Shown piece after piece: positions 51,893 to 61,332 of a stretch of DNA of 64,000 nucleotides (positions are counted from its first letter, which is position 1; each line of letters begins with the position of its first letter). Made by a program: the position numbers and the translations under genes. The notes under the pieces were generated by a model. It made no database searches. It was not told where the DNA came from and saw nothing but the letters and a program-made list of their open reading frames with translations. The stretch lies in NCBI RefSeq assembly GCF_001905385.1, contig NZ_LIPF01000010.1, forward strand, positions 1-64,000. Direction: 5' to 3'. The stretch comes from Streptomyces sp. CB02414 (GTDB lineage Bacteria; Actinomycetota; Actinomycetes; Streptomycetales; Streptomycetaceae).

Positions 51893-53869
51893 TCAGTGCT
51901 GTGCCGGTATCGACAGGCGGTGGAGTCTGAGGGCCAGTTGTATCTCCAGTGCGCGCTCGGGGCCCTGCCAGTCGTCGCCCAGGAGACGGCCGACGCGTTC
52001 CAGGCGCTGGGCGACCGTGTTCACGTGGACGTGGAGCGCGTCCTTGGTGCGGGCGGGGCTCATGCCGCAGGCGAAGTACGCGTCGAGGGTGCGCACGAGC
52101 TCGGTGCCGCGCCGCTGGTCGTAGGCGACGACCTGGCCGATGGTGCGGTCGACGAAACCGGAGACGTTCTGGTCGCCGGCCAGGAGCAGGCCCAAGAAGC
52201 CGAAGTCCTCGGCGGCGGCGCCGTCTCCGGAGCGGCCCAGCAGTCTCAGGGCGTCGAGGCAGCGCCTGGCCTCGGCGTACGCGGCGGCCACGGCGTCCGG
52301 GTGGGCGGCGAGGTCCTCCACGGGGGCGGAGGCGCCGACGGTGACGGCCTCGTGCACGGCCGTGCCCAGGTGCCGGGCGGTGCGGCGGGCCAGGTCCGTG
52401 GCGCCGTCCCCGGTGGTGAGGGGCAGCAGGAGTACGGTGCCGCCGTCGCGGGCGGCGGCGAGGCCGTGCCGGGTCGCGGCGAGGTGGGAGGCCGCGGCCC
52501 ACAGCCGTCTGCGCGCGTCCGCCTCCTGGTCGGCGTCGGGCGCGGTGGCGTCCAGGCGGGCGGCGAGCACGACGTGGGTGGCGGCCAGGTCGGCACGCAG
52601 CCGTCGGGCGCGGTCGCCGAGCAGGCGCGGGTCGCGGTCGCGGGCGTCGAGCAGGTCGTCCAGGAGCTCGCCACGGACGCGCTGTTCGGCCTCGGCGGCG
52701 GAGCGGCGGGCGAGCAGGAGGAGCGAAGTGACCATCGCGGCCCGCTCCAGGGTGAGCTGGTCGACGGGGTCGAGCCCGGGGTGGCCGCGGAGCACCAGGG
52801 CGCCGAGCAGCTCGTCGCCGGCGGCGACGGCGGCGATCCAGTCGTCCTCGTGGCGCACCGCGTGGCCCTCGGCGCGGGACGATTCCAGGGCGCGCGCCGG
52901 TGCGGCCGCGGCCTCGGTGAACTCGACGGTGCCGTCCAGCACCTGGGAGACGGCGGCGGCCACGTCGTGGACTCCGCCGCCGCGCAGTACGAGTTCGGCG
53001 AGCCGGTCGTGGACGTCGGAGGCACGCTCGATGACGCCGCTGCGGTCCCGGATGATCTCGTTGGCCCGTTCCAGGCCGGCCAGGGCCGAGCGGGTCTCGG
53101 CGAGCAGGTTCGCGGTGTCGATGGCGGCCGCCGCCAGGGCGGCGAAGGAGCCGAGCAGGGCGATCTGCTCGCGTTCGAAGACCCGGGCGCGCCGGTCCGC
53201 GGCGAAGAGCACGCCGATGACGTGGTGGCCGAGCATGAGGGGGACGCCGAGGATGGCGACCAGCCCCTCGTCGCTCACACCCGCGTCGATGGTGCGGGTG
53301 TGCTGGAAGCGGGCGTCCTTGAAGTAGTCGTCGGTGACGTAGGGGCGGGCGGTCTGGGCGACGAGGCCGCCGAGTCCTTCGCCCATGCCGAGCCGCAGCT
53401 GCTGGAAGCGGGCGGCGACCGAGCCCTCGGTGACCCGCATGTAGGTGTCGCCGCGGGCCGGGTCGTTGAGGCTGAGGTAGGCCACGTCGGTACCGAGCAG
53501 GGAGCGGGCCCGCTGCACGATCGCGCGCAGAACGGCGTCCAGGTCGCGCAGTCCGGCGAGGTCGTGGGCCGTCTCGAACAGGGCGGACAGCTCGGCCTCA
53601 CGCCTGCGCCTGCCCTCCAGCTCGGAGCGGACGCGCAGGGCGAGGTCCTTGGCCCGTTCGAGCGCGGCGATCCGCTCGGCGGGGACGGACTCCGCGCGGG
53701 CGAGGAGCACCGGCTGCTCGTAGGCGTCGGCGGAGGCACCCCTGGCCAGCAGCTCCAGGAAGGGGGTCTCGACGGGCGCGGGCGCCGGTTGCGCGGCGGC
53801 ACCGGCCGGTGCCGCCGCGGCGTGGGCGGGGCGCTCGGCGGACTGCACGTGATCGCGGGACATGCTCAC
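51893..53869 (-). CDS. GAF-domain PucR-type regulator
   Basis: The regulator of about 658 residues has a GAF domain (about residues 90-250) and a C-terminal PucR/CdaR-type helix-turn-helix (VHVNTVAQRLERVGRLLG, near residue 625). GGGGAATCCT precedes a GTG at 53869, favoured over the ATG at 53881; ATG 53863 is also possible. It is downstream of and co-oriented with the 3-hydroxybutyrate dehydrogenase and convergent with the MHS gene, and probably controls both. Confidence 0.82.
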   Translation of the reverse strand: MSMSRDHVQSAERPAHAAAAPAGAAAQPAPAPVETPFLELLARGASADAYEQPVLLARAESVPAERIAALERAKDLALRVRSELEGRRRREAELSALFETAHDLAGLRDLDAVLRAIVQRARSLLGTDVAYLSLNDPARGDTYMRVTEGSVAARFQQLRLGMGEGLGGLVAQTARPYVTDDYFKDARFQHTRTIDAGVSDEGLVAILGVPLMLGHHVIGVLFAADRRARVFEREQIALLGSFAALAAAAIDTANLLAETRSALAGLERANEIIRDRSGVIERASDVHDRLAELVLRGGGVHDVAAAVSQVLDGTVEFTEAAAAPARALESSRAEGHAVRHEDDWIAAVAAGDELLGALVLRGHPGLDPVDQLTLERAAMVTSLLLLARRSAAEAEQRVRGELLDDLLDARDRDPRLLGDRARRLRADLAATHVVLAARLDATAPDADQEADARRRLWAAASHLAATRHGLAAARDGGTVLLLPLTTGDGATDLARRTARHLGTAVHEAVTVGASAPVEDLAAHPDAVAAAYAEARRCLDALRLLGRSGDGAAAEDFGFLGLLLAGDQNVSGFVDRTIGQVVAYDQRRGTELVRTLDAYFACGMSPARTKDALHVHVNTVAQRLERVGRLLGDDWQGPERALEIQLALRLHRLSIPAQH

Positions 53870-53938
53870 AGGATTCCCCATCGTGCGGTGGTCGCGGCAG
53901 CCCTGTGGAAAACCCGGTCCGCCGGGCCGCCACCCCGG

Positions 53939-54739
53939 TCAGTGGGCCGTCCAGCCGCCGTCCAGGACCAGCGACGTGCCGGTGACGAAGGACGCCTGCG
54001 GGCCGCACAGGTAGGCCACTGCCTCGGCGACCTCGTCGGGTTCGATGAGGCGCCGCAGCGCGCTGTCCTTCAGCAGTACGTCGTTCAGCACCTGCTCCTC
54101 GGGAACGCCGTGGGCGCGGGCCTGGTCGGTGATCTGCCTCTCGACCAGCGGGGTGCGTACGTAGGCGGGGTTCACGCAGTTGGAGGTGACGCCGTGGGCC
54201 GCGCCTTCGAGGGCGGCGGTCTTGGACAGTCCCTCCAGGCCGTGCTTGGCGGCCACGTACGCCGCCTTGTAGGCCGAGGCGCGCAGGCCGTGGACGGAGG
54301 AGACGTTGACGATGCGCCCCCACCCCTGCCCGTACATGTGGGGCAGGGCGCCGCGGATGAGGCGGAAGGGGGCCTCCAGCATCACGGTGAGCACGGTGTG
54401 GAAGACGTCCGGCGGGAACTCCTCGATGGGCCGGACCAGCTGCAGGCCCGCGTTGTTGACGAGGATGTCGGTGCCGGCCGCGGCGCGTTCGGCGGCGTCC
54501 AGGTCGGTCAGGTCCAGGACGTGCGGTTCGACGCCGCCCGCCAGGTCACCGCAGCTCTCGGCGAGCGCGTCCAGCCCGGCGGCGTCCCGGTCGACGGCTC
54601 TGACCTCGGCCCCGGCTGCGGCGAGCCGCTGCGCACAGGCACGGCCGATGCCGCCGGCGGCACCGGTGACGAGGGCGGTGCGGCCGCGCAGGTCGAGCGA
54701 GGAGGCGTGGGGGGCCGGGAGGACGCTGGGCGAGGTCAT
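53939..54739 (-). CDS. 3-hydroxybutyrate dehydrogenase (SDR)
   Basis: This 266-residue short-chain dehydrogenase has the NAD-binding TGAAGGIG, the NNAG motif, active-site Ser in VSS and YVAAK of the YxxxK motif (near residue 162). Features and length match D-3-hydroxybutyrate dehydrogenases, which convert 3-hydroxybutyrate to acetoacetate, but specificity within SDRs is hard to fix from sequence. It precedes the GAF regulator by about 70 bases on the same strand. Confidence 0.82.
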   Translation of the reverse strand: MTSPSVLPAPHASSLDLRGRTALVTGAAGGIGRACAQRLAAAGAEVRAVDRDAAGLDALAESCGDLAGGVEPHVLDLTDLDAAERAAAGTDILVNNAGLQLVRPIEEFPPDVFHTVLTVMLEAPFRLIRGALPHMYGQGWGRIVNVSSVHGLRASAYKAAYVAAKHGLEGLSKTAALEGAAHGVTSNCVNPAYVRTPLVERQITDQARAHGVPEEQVLNDVLLKDSALRRLIEPDEVAEAVAYLCGPQASFVTGTSLVLDGGWTAH

Positions 54740-54793
54740 GTCCCGACCCTAGGCAGGCCGCCCCGCTCACCACATGTGGGCGCGCTCCATACT

Positions 54794-55273
54794 TCAGAGT
54801 GAACCAGTGGTGTCGAACCATGTGGGGGCGTCGGACAGTGCCTGCTTGATCCGGAACTGCCCGAACTCCCCCAGGTCCGGCAGGGCGTCCACTTCGAACC
54901 AGCCCACCTCCAGCGACTCGTCGTCGTTGACCCTGGCCGCGCCACCGACGGCCCGGCAGCGGAAGGTGATGTCCATGAACTGGCAGACGTCCCCGTTGTC
55001 GTACGTGACGGGGCTGAGCGCCTGTGCGAGGACCAGCCGTTCGACGACGCACCGTACGGCGGTCTCCTCCTCCACCTCGCGCACGGCGCAGGCCGCGGGC
55101 TGCTCCCCCGGTTCCGGGATACCTCCGATCAGGGACCAGCGGCCGTTGTCCGACCGCCGGCCGAGCAGCACTCTGCCCTCGTCGTCGAAGACGACGGCGG
55201 TGACCCCGGGGAGCCACAGCAGCTGGTGTCCGGCGGTGACGCGCAGGTCGCGGATGAAGTCGGGAGTAGCCAT
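54794..55273 (-). CDS. Nudix hydrolase
   Basis: This 159-residue protein has a Nudix box in which GGIPEPGEQPAACAVREVEE holds the REVEE catalytic core. The motif ends in ETAV rather than ETG, a common variation. The MutT fold is complete, so it should cleave a nucleoside diphosphate linked to another group, but the substrate is not predictable. The ATG at 55273 gives the family's usual length. Confidence 0.88.
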   Translation of the reverse strand: MATPDFIRDLRVTAGHQLLWLPGVTAVVFDDEGRVLLGRRSDNGRWSLIGGIPEPGEQPAACAVREVEEETAVRCVVERLVLAQALSPVTYDNGDVCQFMDITFRCRAVGGAARVNDDESLEVGWFEVDALPDLGEFGQFRIKQALSDAPTWFDTTGSL

Positions 55274-55341
55274 GGGCACGACCCTAACGGGCGGCCCGGA
55301 CCGCTCCCGCCGGTGTCGCGGGGCGTGCGGCGGGCGTACGG

Positions 55342-56955
55342 CTACACGCCACCGGCGCGCCGGCCGCGCACACCGGCGCCGACGGCCCAGCCGAGCCCGC
55401 CGGCCGCGACCAGCACCAGGACGATCTCGGGGGCCACGCCCAGCCGGGTGGCGGGCGTCTGGGAGGAACGCAGCGGTACCTCCTGGACCAGGGAGTCCGC
55501 CACGAACATGCCGGTCTTCTGGGTGACCGTGCCGTCCGGCATGATGATCGCGCTGACGCCGCTGGTGACCGGTACGGCGACGGTCCGGCTGTGCTCGACC
55601 GCGCGGACGCGGGACATCGCGAGCTGCTGGTAGGTCATCTCGCTGCGGCCGAAGGTCGCGTTGTTGCTGGGCACCGAGATCATCTGGGCGCCGTCGGTGA
55701 CCTCGGAGCGCACCGCCCAGTCGAAGGCTGCCTCGTAGCAGGTGACGAGCCCCACCTCGGTGCCGGCCATGGTGAACACGCCGGGCTCGGAGCCCCGGCT
55801 GAAGTCCTGGCTGACCATGGAGGTCCACTCGTCGTTGATCGCCCCGATGAGCGAGCGCAGCGGCAGGTACTCGCCGAACGGCTGGATCTGCCGCTTGTCG
55901 TAGGTGTCGACGGGTCCCTTGTCCGGGTCCCACAGGATCTGCTCGTTGAGGAGCTTGCCGTCGCGTTCCACGACGCCGCCCACCGAGATGGGCACGCCGA
56001 TCGCCCGGGCGGCCCGGTCGATGACCGCGCGGGCGTCGGGGTTGGCGAAGGGGTCGATGTCGGAGGAGTTCTCCGGCCAGAGCACGAAGTCGGGCCGGTC
56101 CACCTCGCCGGCCGCGACCTCGGCCGCCAGGCGCCGCGTCTCGCGCGCGTGGTGGTCGAGCACGGCCCGGCGCTGGGCGTTGAAGTCCAGACCCGCGCGC
56201 GGCACGTTGCCCTGTATCACGGCGATGGTCGCGGTGCCGTCCTCGGCCTCGTCGCTGACCAGTGGGCGGGCGGCGACGGCGCCCACGAGGGGTACGGCCA
56301 CGCTCAGGAGGGCGACGGCCGCCGCCCCGCGGCGCACCTCGCCGGTGCGACGTGCCCGGACGGCCAGACGGACGGCCTCGTGGAGGCCGAAGCCGCAGAG
56401 GACCACCGCGAAGCCGAGCACCGGTGTGCCGCCGACCGCGGCGAGCGGCAGGAACACGCCGTCCGCCTGGCCGAACGCGATCTTGCCCCAGGGAAAGCCC
56501 TCGAAGGGCACCCGCGCGCGTGCGGCCTCCCCGGCGATCCACAGCGCGGCCGCCCACAGGGGCCATCCCGGCAGCTTCGACACCGCCGCGGCGCCCGCGC
56601 CGACCAGCGCCACGAAGACCGCCTCGATCGCGGCCAGGGCGAGCCAGGGGCCGGGGCCGACCTCCACGCCGGTCCACACCAGCAGTGGCAGCAGGAAGCC
56701 GAGGCCGAAGAGGTAGCCGAGGCCGAGGCCCGCCTTCCAGCCGCGGCCGCGCAGCGCCCAGCCGAAGCCGGCGAAGGCGGGCAGGGCCAGCCACCACAGG
56801 GTGCGCGGCGGGAAGCTGACGTAGAGCAGCACTCCGGAGAGCGCGGCGGCGACGGCCGGGAGGAGGCGCAGGAGCCACGCGGCGGCGCGTGAGGGGGGCG
56901 TGTCCTGGGGGTGCGTCCGGTCCGGCTCGCCGACGGAGGTTGCGGTGGCTGTCAC
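55342..56955 (-). CDS. lnt: Apolipoprotein N-acyltransferase
   Basis: The 537-residue enzyme has about six N-terminal transmembrane helices and a C-terminal nitrilase domain outside the membrane. The catalytic triad is recognisable: Glu in LWPENSSDIDP (near residue 290), Lys in YDKRQIQPFGEYLP (near 353) and Cys in VTCYEAAFDW (near 405). It adds the third acyl chain to mature lipoproteins. Streptomyces often carry two Lnt homologues and this may be one of them. The GTG start has a weak ribosome binding site. Confidence 0.92.
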   Translation of the reverse strand: MTATATSVGEPDRTHPQDTPPSRAAAWLLRLLPAVAAALSGVLLYVSFPPRTLWWLALPAFAGFGWALRGRGWKAGLGLGYLFGLGFLLPLLVWTGVEVGPGPWLALAAIEAVFVALVGAGAAAVSKLPGWPLWAAALWIAGEAARARVPFEGFPWGKIAFGQADGVFLPLAAVGGTPVLGFAVVLCGFGLHEAVRLAVRARRTGEVRRGAAAVALLSVAVPLVGAVAARPLVSDEAEDGTATIAVIQGNVPRAGLDFNAQRRAVLDHHARETRRLAAEVAAGEVDRPDFVLWPENSSDIDPFANPDARAVIDRAARAIGVPISVGGVVERDGKLLNEQILWDPDKGPVDTYDKRQIQPFGEYLPLRSLIGAINDEWTSMVSQDFSRGSEPGVFTMAGTEVGLVTCYEAAFDWAVRSEVTDGAQMISVPSNNATFGRSEMTYQQLAMSRVRAVEHSRTVAVPVTSGVSAIIMPDGTVTQKTGMFVADSLVQEVPLRSSQTPATRLGVAPEIVLVLVAAGGLGWAVGAGVRGRRAGGV

Positions 56956-57038
56956 CCCCCGGAGTGTACGGCGGGTGACCGCGCGGCCGACAGCACGGCC
57001 CCCGGCCTGCGACCGGCCCTCGCGCCGGGAGTGCGTGG

Positions 57039-57581
57039 TCAGCGCGCCGAGCCGGGGGCCTTCGGCCGCAGGCGGTCCTTGATGACCTGGACGGCCGTTT
57101 CCGCGTCGTCGACGGTGACGGTGAAGGTGTGGCCGTCCCACAAGCGCAGGACCAGGCCCTCCCCGCGGCGTACGACGACCGCGGTGCCCTTCTCCGGTCG
57201 CCAGCGGTAGCCCCAGCCGCCCCAGTGGCGCGGGGTGACGTGGGGGGCGAACTCGGCGCCGGCGACCTGGGAGAGGGGGATGCGGCGGCGGGGCACGCCG
57301 ATGTGGCCGCAGCGCACCTCCAGGCACTCCTCGTCGACTCTCAGCGCGACGTGCACGAAGGCGAGCGTGCCGAAGAGGACCAGCAGTCCCGCCGCGATGC
57401 AGCCGACGACCGCCATGGCCAGCGGGGCGCCGCCGGACTCCCAGGCCGATTCGACGGCCAGCGCGATGCCGAACGCCAGGCAGGCGGCACCGATGAGGGC
57501 CAGCAACCACTGGACCCGGTTGGTGGCACGTCCGGTCCAGACGTGCGGTGGGGGGACGCTCTCGCCGTGGCGATGCCTCAT
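57039..57581 (-). CDS. Membrane protein with two helices and a PH-like domain
   Basis: The 180-residue protein has two transmembrane segments (about residues 25-50 and 58-82) followed by a soluble region with LRVDEECLEVRCGHIGVPRRRI and TFTVTVDDAETAVQVIKDRL, resembling bacterial PH-domain or DUF3093-type proteins. It lies upstream of lnt on the same strand with an 83-base gap and may be linked to it. Function unknown. Confidence 0.7.
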   Translation of the reverse strand: MRHRHGESVPPPHVWTGRATNRVQWLLALIGAACLAFGIALAVESAWESGGAPLAMAVVGCIAAGLLVLFGTLAFVHVALRVDEECLEVRCGHIGVPRRRIPLSQVAGAEFAPHVTPRHWGGWGYRWRPEKGTAVVVRRGEGLVLRLWDGHTFTVTVDDAETAVQVIKDRLRPKAPGSAR

Positions 57582-57660
57582 GGATATGAGGTTACTCAGG
57601 TTTCGCTGCGCCGGTACCTCGTCGCGCAGGGTGACTGGGCCGACCGGGCGGCCCCGCCGG

Positions 57661-58446
57661 TCAGCGCGCCGGCGTGACGGCTTGGAGCAGCCGGCCCTCG
57701 TCGTAGGCGAGCGCGGGAGCGGGCAGCATGCCCTCGCGGCCGCTCAGGAGCACGGTGAGGGTGCCTGCGGCCGGGGCGCCGGGGTCGGGAGCGGTGCCGA
57801 TCCGGCGCAGCGCCTGGGTGGCGACCGCGCCCGCGGAGCCGTGCAGGACAAGGCGCGGGCCGTCGGGGCGCTGGACGGCGGCCCGGATGCGTTCGGCGAC
57901 CAGTTCGTAATGGGTGCAGCCCAGGACGACGGTCGTGACGTCGTCGGGCGTCAGGGCGGCCGCGGCGGCGACGGTCGCGTCGATCGCCGTCTCGTCCGCG
58001 TGCTCGACGGCGTCGGCGAGCCCCGGGCACGGCACCTCGGTGACCTTCGCCTCCCCGGCGAACTCCTTGATCAGGTTCCGCTGGTAGGCGCTGCCGGTGG
58101 TGGCGGGTGTCGCCCAGATCGCCACGGGGCCGCCGCCGGACGCCGCGGGCTTGATCGCCGGAACGGTGCCGATGACCGGCACTGCGGGCTCGAGGCGGGC
58201 GCGCAGCGCGGGCAGTGCGTGCACCGTGGCGGTGTTGCAGCCGACGATGAGGGCGTCCGGGCGGTGCGCGGCGGCCGCCTCGGCGACGGCGAGGGCCCGT
58301 CCGGTGAGGTCCTCGGGGGTACGCGGGCCCCAGGGCATGCCGTCGGGGTCCAGGGAGAGGATGAGATCGGCGTCCGGTCGCAGGCGCCGTACCGCGGCGG
58401 TGGCCGCCAGCAGACCGATTCCGGAGTCCATGAGCGCGATCTTCAC
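57661..58446 (-). CDS. Asp/Glu racemase-superfamily protein (MurI-like)
   Basis: This 261-residue protein has the two-cysteine racemase plan: LMDSGIGLLA (DSGxG motif), VGCNTATVH with the first Cys (near residue 70) and VVLGCTHYELV with the second (near residue 180). Both are kept, so racemase activity is possible. The lower similarity to true MurI suggests a paralogue. GTG start. It is divergent from the GT2 gene. Confidence 0.78.
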   Translation of the reverse strand: MKIALMDSGIGLLAATAAVRRLRPDADLILSLDPDGMPWGPRTPEDLTGRALAVAEAAAAHRPDALIVGCNTATVHALPALRARLEPAVPVIGTVPAIKPAASGGGPVAIWATPATTGSAYQRNLIKEFAGEAKVTEVPCPGLADAVEHADETAIDATVAAAAALTPDDVTTVVLGCTHYELVAERIRAAVQRPDGPRLVLHGSAGAVATQALRRIGTAPDPGAPAAGTLTVLLSGREGMLPAPALAYDEGRLLQAVTPAR

Positions 58447-58503
58447 CCGGCCACCATAGTCGATGCGCCGTCGCGGGCCCGTGCCGTGGGGCAGACTGCG
58501 CAC

Positions 58504-59739
58504 GTGAGCGCCGATGTGTGGACTGCCGTCGTGACCGTCGTATCCGCCCTCTCGTTCGCCGCCTGGCTGTGGCTGCTGCTCGCCCGGGGCTTCTTCTGGC
58601 GTACGGACGTCCGGCTGCCGGCCCAAGAGGAACCGGACGTGTGGCCCTCCGTCTGCGTCGTCGTCCCGGCGCGCGACGAGGCGGCCGTCCTGCCCTCGAG
58701 CCTGCCGTCCCTGCTCGCCCAGGACTATCCGGGGCGGGCGGAGGTCTTCCTGGTCGACGACGGCAGCACGGACGGCACGGCGGACCTGGCGTGCGGGCTG
58801 GCCCGGCGGCAGGAGGGGCTGCCGCTCACCGTGGCCTCGCCGGGGGAGCCGCCGGCCGGCTGGACCGGCAAGCTGTGGGCGGTGCGGCACGGCATCGGCC
58901 TGGCGCGGGCACGCGAGCCCGAGTACCTGCTGCTGACGGACGCCGACATCGCTCACGCGCCGGACAGCCTGCGCCGGCTGGTGGCGGCGGCCCGCGCCGG
59001 TGGTTTCGACGTCGTCTCGCAGATGGCCCGGCTGCGGGTGGAGAGCGTGTGGGAGCGGCTGGTCGTGCCGGCGTTCGTCTACTTCTTCGCTCAGCTGTAC
59101 CCGTTCCGGTGGATCGGCGGGAGCCGGGCCGGACGCGACGGGGCGGGCGGGAAGAGGAGGACGCGGACGGCGGCCGCGGCGGGTGGCTGCGTGCTGTTGC
59201 GCGCGGACGCCGCCGAGCGCGCCCGTGTCCCGGACGCCATCCGGCACGCCGTCATCGACGACGTGGCCCTCGCGCGGGCGGTCAAGGGCGTCGGCGGGCG
59301 GGTCTGGCTGGGTCTGGCGGACGGGGTGGACAGCGTCCGTCCGTATCCGCGGCTGCGCGACCTGTGGCGGATGGTCTCGCGCAGCGCGTACGCGCAGTTG
59401 CGGCACAACCCGTTGGTGCTCGCCGGGACGGTGGCCGGCCTGGCGCTGGTGTACCTGGTGCCGCCGGCGGCGGTCGTCGTGGGCGCGGCGACGGGCAGCG
59501 CATCGGCACTGGTCCCGGGCGCCGCCGCCTGGCTCGTGATGGCGGGGACGTACGCGCCGATGCTGCGGTACTACCGGCAGCCGCTGTGGCTCGCCCCGCT
59601 GCTGCCGTTCACCGCGTTCCTCTATCTCCTCATGACGGTCGATTCCGCGGTGCGGCACTACCGGGGGCGCGGCGCGGCCTGGAAGGGCCGCACCTACGCC
59701 CGTCCGGACGCCGTGCCCGAGGAGGGCCGGGCAGCCTGA
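58504..59739 (+). CDS. Family 2 glycosyltransferase, HpnB-like
   Basis: This 411-residue membrane glycosyltransferase has an N-terminal helix, a GT2 catalytic domain with DDGSTDGT and TDADIAHAP (DxD motif, near residue 145), then AGGCVLL and VIDDVALARAVK, and C-terminal helices. The pattern resembles HpnB of hopanoid loci, but no hopanoid genes are nearby, so the substrate is open. The GTG at 58504 has a weak ribosome binding site. Confidence 0.75.
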   Translation: MSADVWTAVVTVVSALSFAAWLWLLLARGFFWRTDVRLPAQEEPDVWPSVCVVVPARDEAAVLPSSLPSLLAQDYPGRAEVFLVDDGSTDGTADLACGLARRQEGLPLTVASPGEPPAGWTGKLWAVRHGIGLARAREPEYLLLTDADIAHAPDSLRRLVAAARAGGFDVVSQMARLRVESVWERLVVPAFVYFFAQLYPFRWIGGSRAGRDGAGGKRRTRTAAAAGGCVLLRADAAERARVPDAIRHAVIDDVALARAVKGVGGRVWLGLADGVDSVRPYPRLRDLWRMVSRSAYAQLRHNPLVLAGTVAGLALVYLVPPAAVVVGAATGSASALVPGAAAWLVMAGTYAPMLRYYRQPLWLAPLLPFTAFLYLLMTVDSAVRHYRGRGAAWKGRTYARPDAVPEEGRAA

Positions 59740-59758
59740 GCGCTGCCCCCGGGGTGGG

Positions 59759-61042
59759 TCATTTCCGGCCGGGGGTCCAGTTCATGCCCCAGCCGTAGGC
59801 GTGGTCCACCGTCCGCTGCGGGCTCACTCCTCGCTCCGGCACGAGGTAGCGGGCTTCGCGCTGGACGACCAGGTCGTTGCCGTCGGCGGTGATCAGCGCG
59901 AGGGCGCACACCGTCGAGGGGACCGTGCACTCGTCGAGCGAGAAGTCGATCGGGGCGCCGTACTGCGGCTGGAGGGTCACCGTGGCGTGCAGGTCGGCGA
60001 AGGAGCGGGCGCCCTCGTAGATGGTGACGAAGACGAGGACGCGCCGGAAGTACTGCTTGTGATCGAGGTTGATCGTGAGGTTCTCCCCGGTCGCCACGGC
60101 CCCGGTGCGGTCGTCGCCGTCGAGGTGGATGAACGGCGGCCGGTCGAGGGCGCCGTAGGCGTTGCCGAGCGCCTGGACGACGCCCTTGCTGCCGTCGGTG
60201 AGTTCGTACAGGCAGCACAGGTCGAGGTCGAGGTCGTCGTGCATCGCGACCGGGCGGCCGAGTTTGCGGGCCCATCCGGAGAACTGCTTGCGCACCTCCC
60301 AGTTGAGGTTGACGCGCATGGCGCCCGAGGTGCCTCCCTGCTTGGTCAGCGAGACGGAGGGAGCGGCCTTGGTGAGCGTGACCTTGGTCAGGCGGACCGG
60401 CTCGGCGGAGGGCACCGCCGGCGGGGGCGGCGGGGTGGCGGCCGGCCGGGTCGCGGGCGGGGCCGGGGGCGCCTGCGGGGCGGCCGGGGCCTGCGGGGCG
60501 GCAGGGGGCGCCTGCTGCGGTTCGTCCACCGAGATGCCGTAGTCGGTGGCCAGTCCTTCGAGCCCGCTGTCGTAGCCCTGGCCCACGGCACGGAACTTCC
60601 AGGCACCCTGGCGGCGATAGAACTCGCCGAGCACGAAGGCCGTTTCCACGGTCGCGCCGGGATTGTCGAAGCGGGCGGCCACGGTGTTCCCGGCGGCCTC
60701 GCGGACCTCGATGTACATATCGGGTACCTGTCCGAACGCCCCGCCGTCCGAGGAGGCGGCGAGGATCACCGTCTCGATCGTGGGCTCCACGCGCGCGAGG
60801 TCGACGAGCAGACTGTCGGTGACCCGGCCGCCGGCGTCCCGTTTGCCCTCGTGACGGACCGCGCCGGAGGAGTGCGCCGGCTGGTTGTAGAAGACGAAGT
60901 CCGCGTCGGACCGGACCTTCCCGCCCACCAGGAGCAGCGCCGAGGCGTCCGCGTCGGGTACGCCGGGGCCGGTCCGCCAGCCCACTTCGACCCGGAGCGC
61001 CGTCGTGGGCACCGGGGTGTTCGAGCCTTTCGACATTGACAT
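59759..61042 (-). CDS. TerD/TerA-like stress protein
   Basis: The protein of about 427 residues has an N-terminal TerD domain (about residues 15-180, with the calcium-binding-type acidic turns LLVGGKVRSDADFVFYNQ), an Ala/Pro-rich linker (about 180-215) and a C-terminal TerA-like domain (DLDLDLCCLYELTDGSKG; FIHLDGDDRTG). GGGGGCGGAC precedes the ATG at 61042; an ATG at 61036 is also possible. Tellurium-resistance-domain proteins bind Ca2+ and are linked to envelope or oxidative stress and morphology in Streptomyces; the exact role is unknown. Confidence 0.85.
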   Translation of the reverse strand: MSMSKGSNTPVPTTALRVEVGWRTGPGVPDADASALLLVGGKVRSDADFVFYNQPAHSSGAVRHEGKRDAGGRVTDSLLVDLARVEPTIETVILAASSDGGAFGQVPDMYIEVREAAGNTVAARFDNPGATVETAFVLGEFYRRQGAWKFRAVGQGYDSGLEGLATDYGISVDEPQQAPPAAPQAPAAPQAPPAPPATRPAATPPPPPAVPSAEPVRLTKVTLTKAAPSVSLTKQGGTSGAMRVNLNWEVRKQFSGWARKLGRPVAMHDDLDLDLCCLYELTDGSKGVVQALGNAYGALDRPPFIHLDGDDRTGAVATGENLTINLDHKQYFRRVLVFVTIYEGARSFADLHATVTLQPQYGAPIDFSLDECTVPSTVCALALITADGNDLVVQREARYLVPERGVSPQRTVDHAYGWGMNWTPGRK

Positions 61043-61332
61043 GTCCGCCCCCATCGCGTGTCACCGAGCCGGGCCGAGTCCCGGCGGTTCGCCTGGTTTT
61101 CCGCGCCCAACCTATTCCCCGGCCGCCCGTCCTTCACGAGAGGTACGGGAAGACGCCGGGACAACCGCCGGTAACCCGCCCGGAACTCGCCCTTTACCCC
61201 AAGATCGCGCGGCGTGTCGCCCCCTTTTCGCCGAATTCGCTCACATTGGGGATGCCGGGTCACTGCGGACACGGAAAACAACCCTCTTATCGGTCTCCCC
61301 AACCAGCACATCGTGGGCTTAACTTATGTGCC
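61043..61332. promoter_or_regulatory. Divergent promoter region between TerD/TerA-like gene and Pro-rich gene
   Basis: This 290-base stretch lies between two divergent genes. A TTATGT hexamer (61324-61329) just before the right-hand ATG could be a -10 of a short-leader transcript. No palindrome stands out. Confidence 0.35.

Noticed and set aside
60418..60540. Repetitive Pro/Ala linker considered as a repeat array
   Set aside because: It lies within the TerD/TerA-like gene and encodes a flexible linker. There are no regular spacers, so it is not a CRISPR array.
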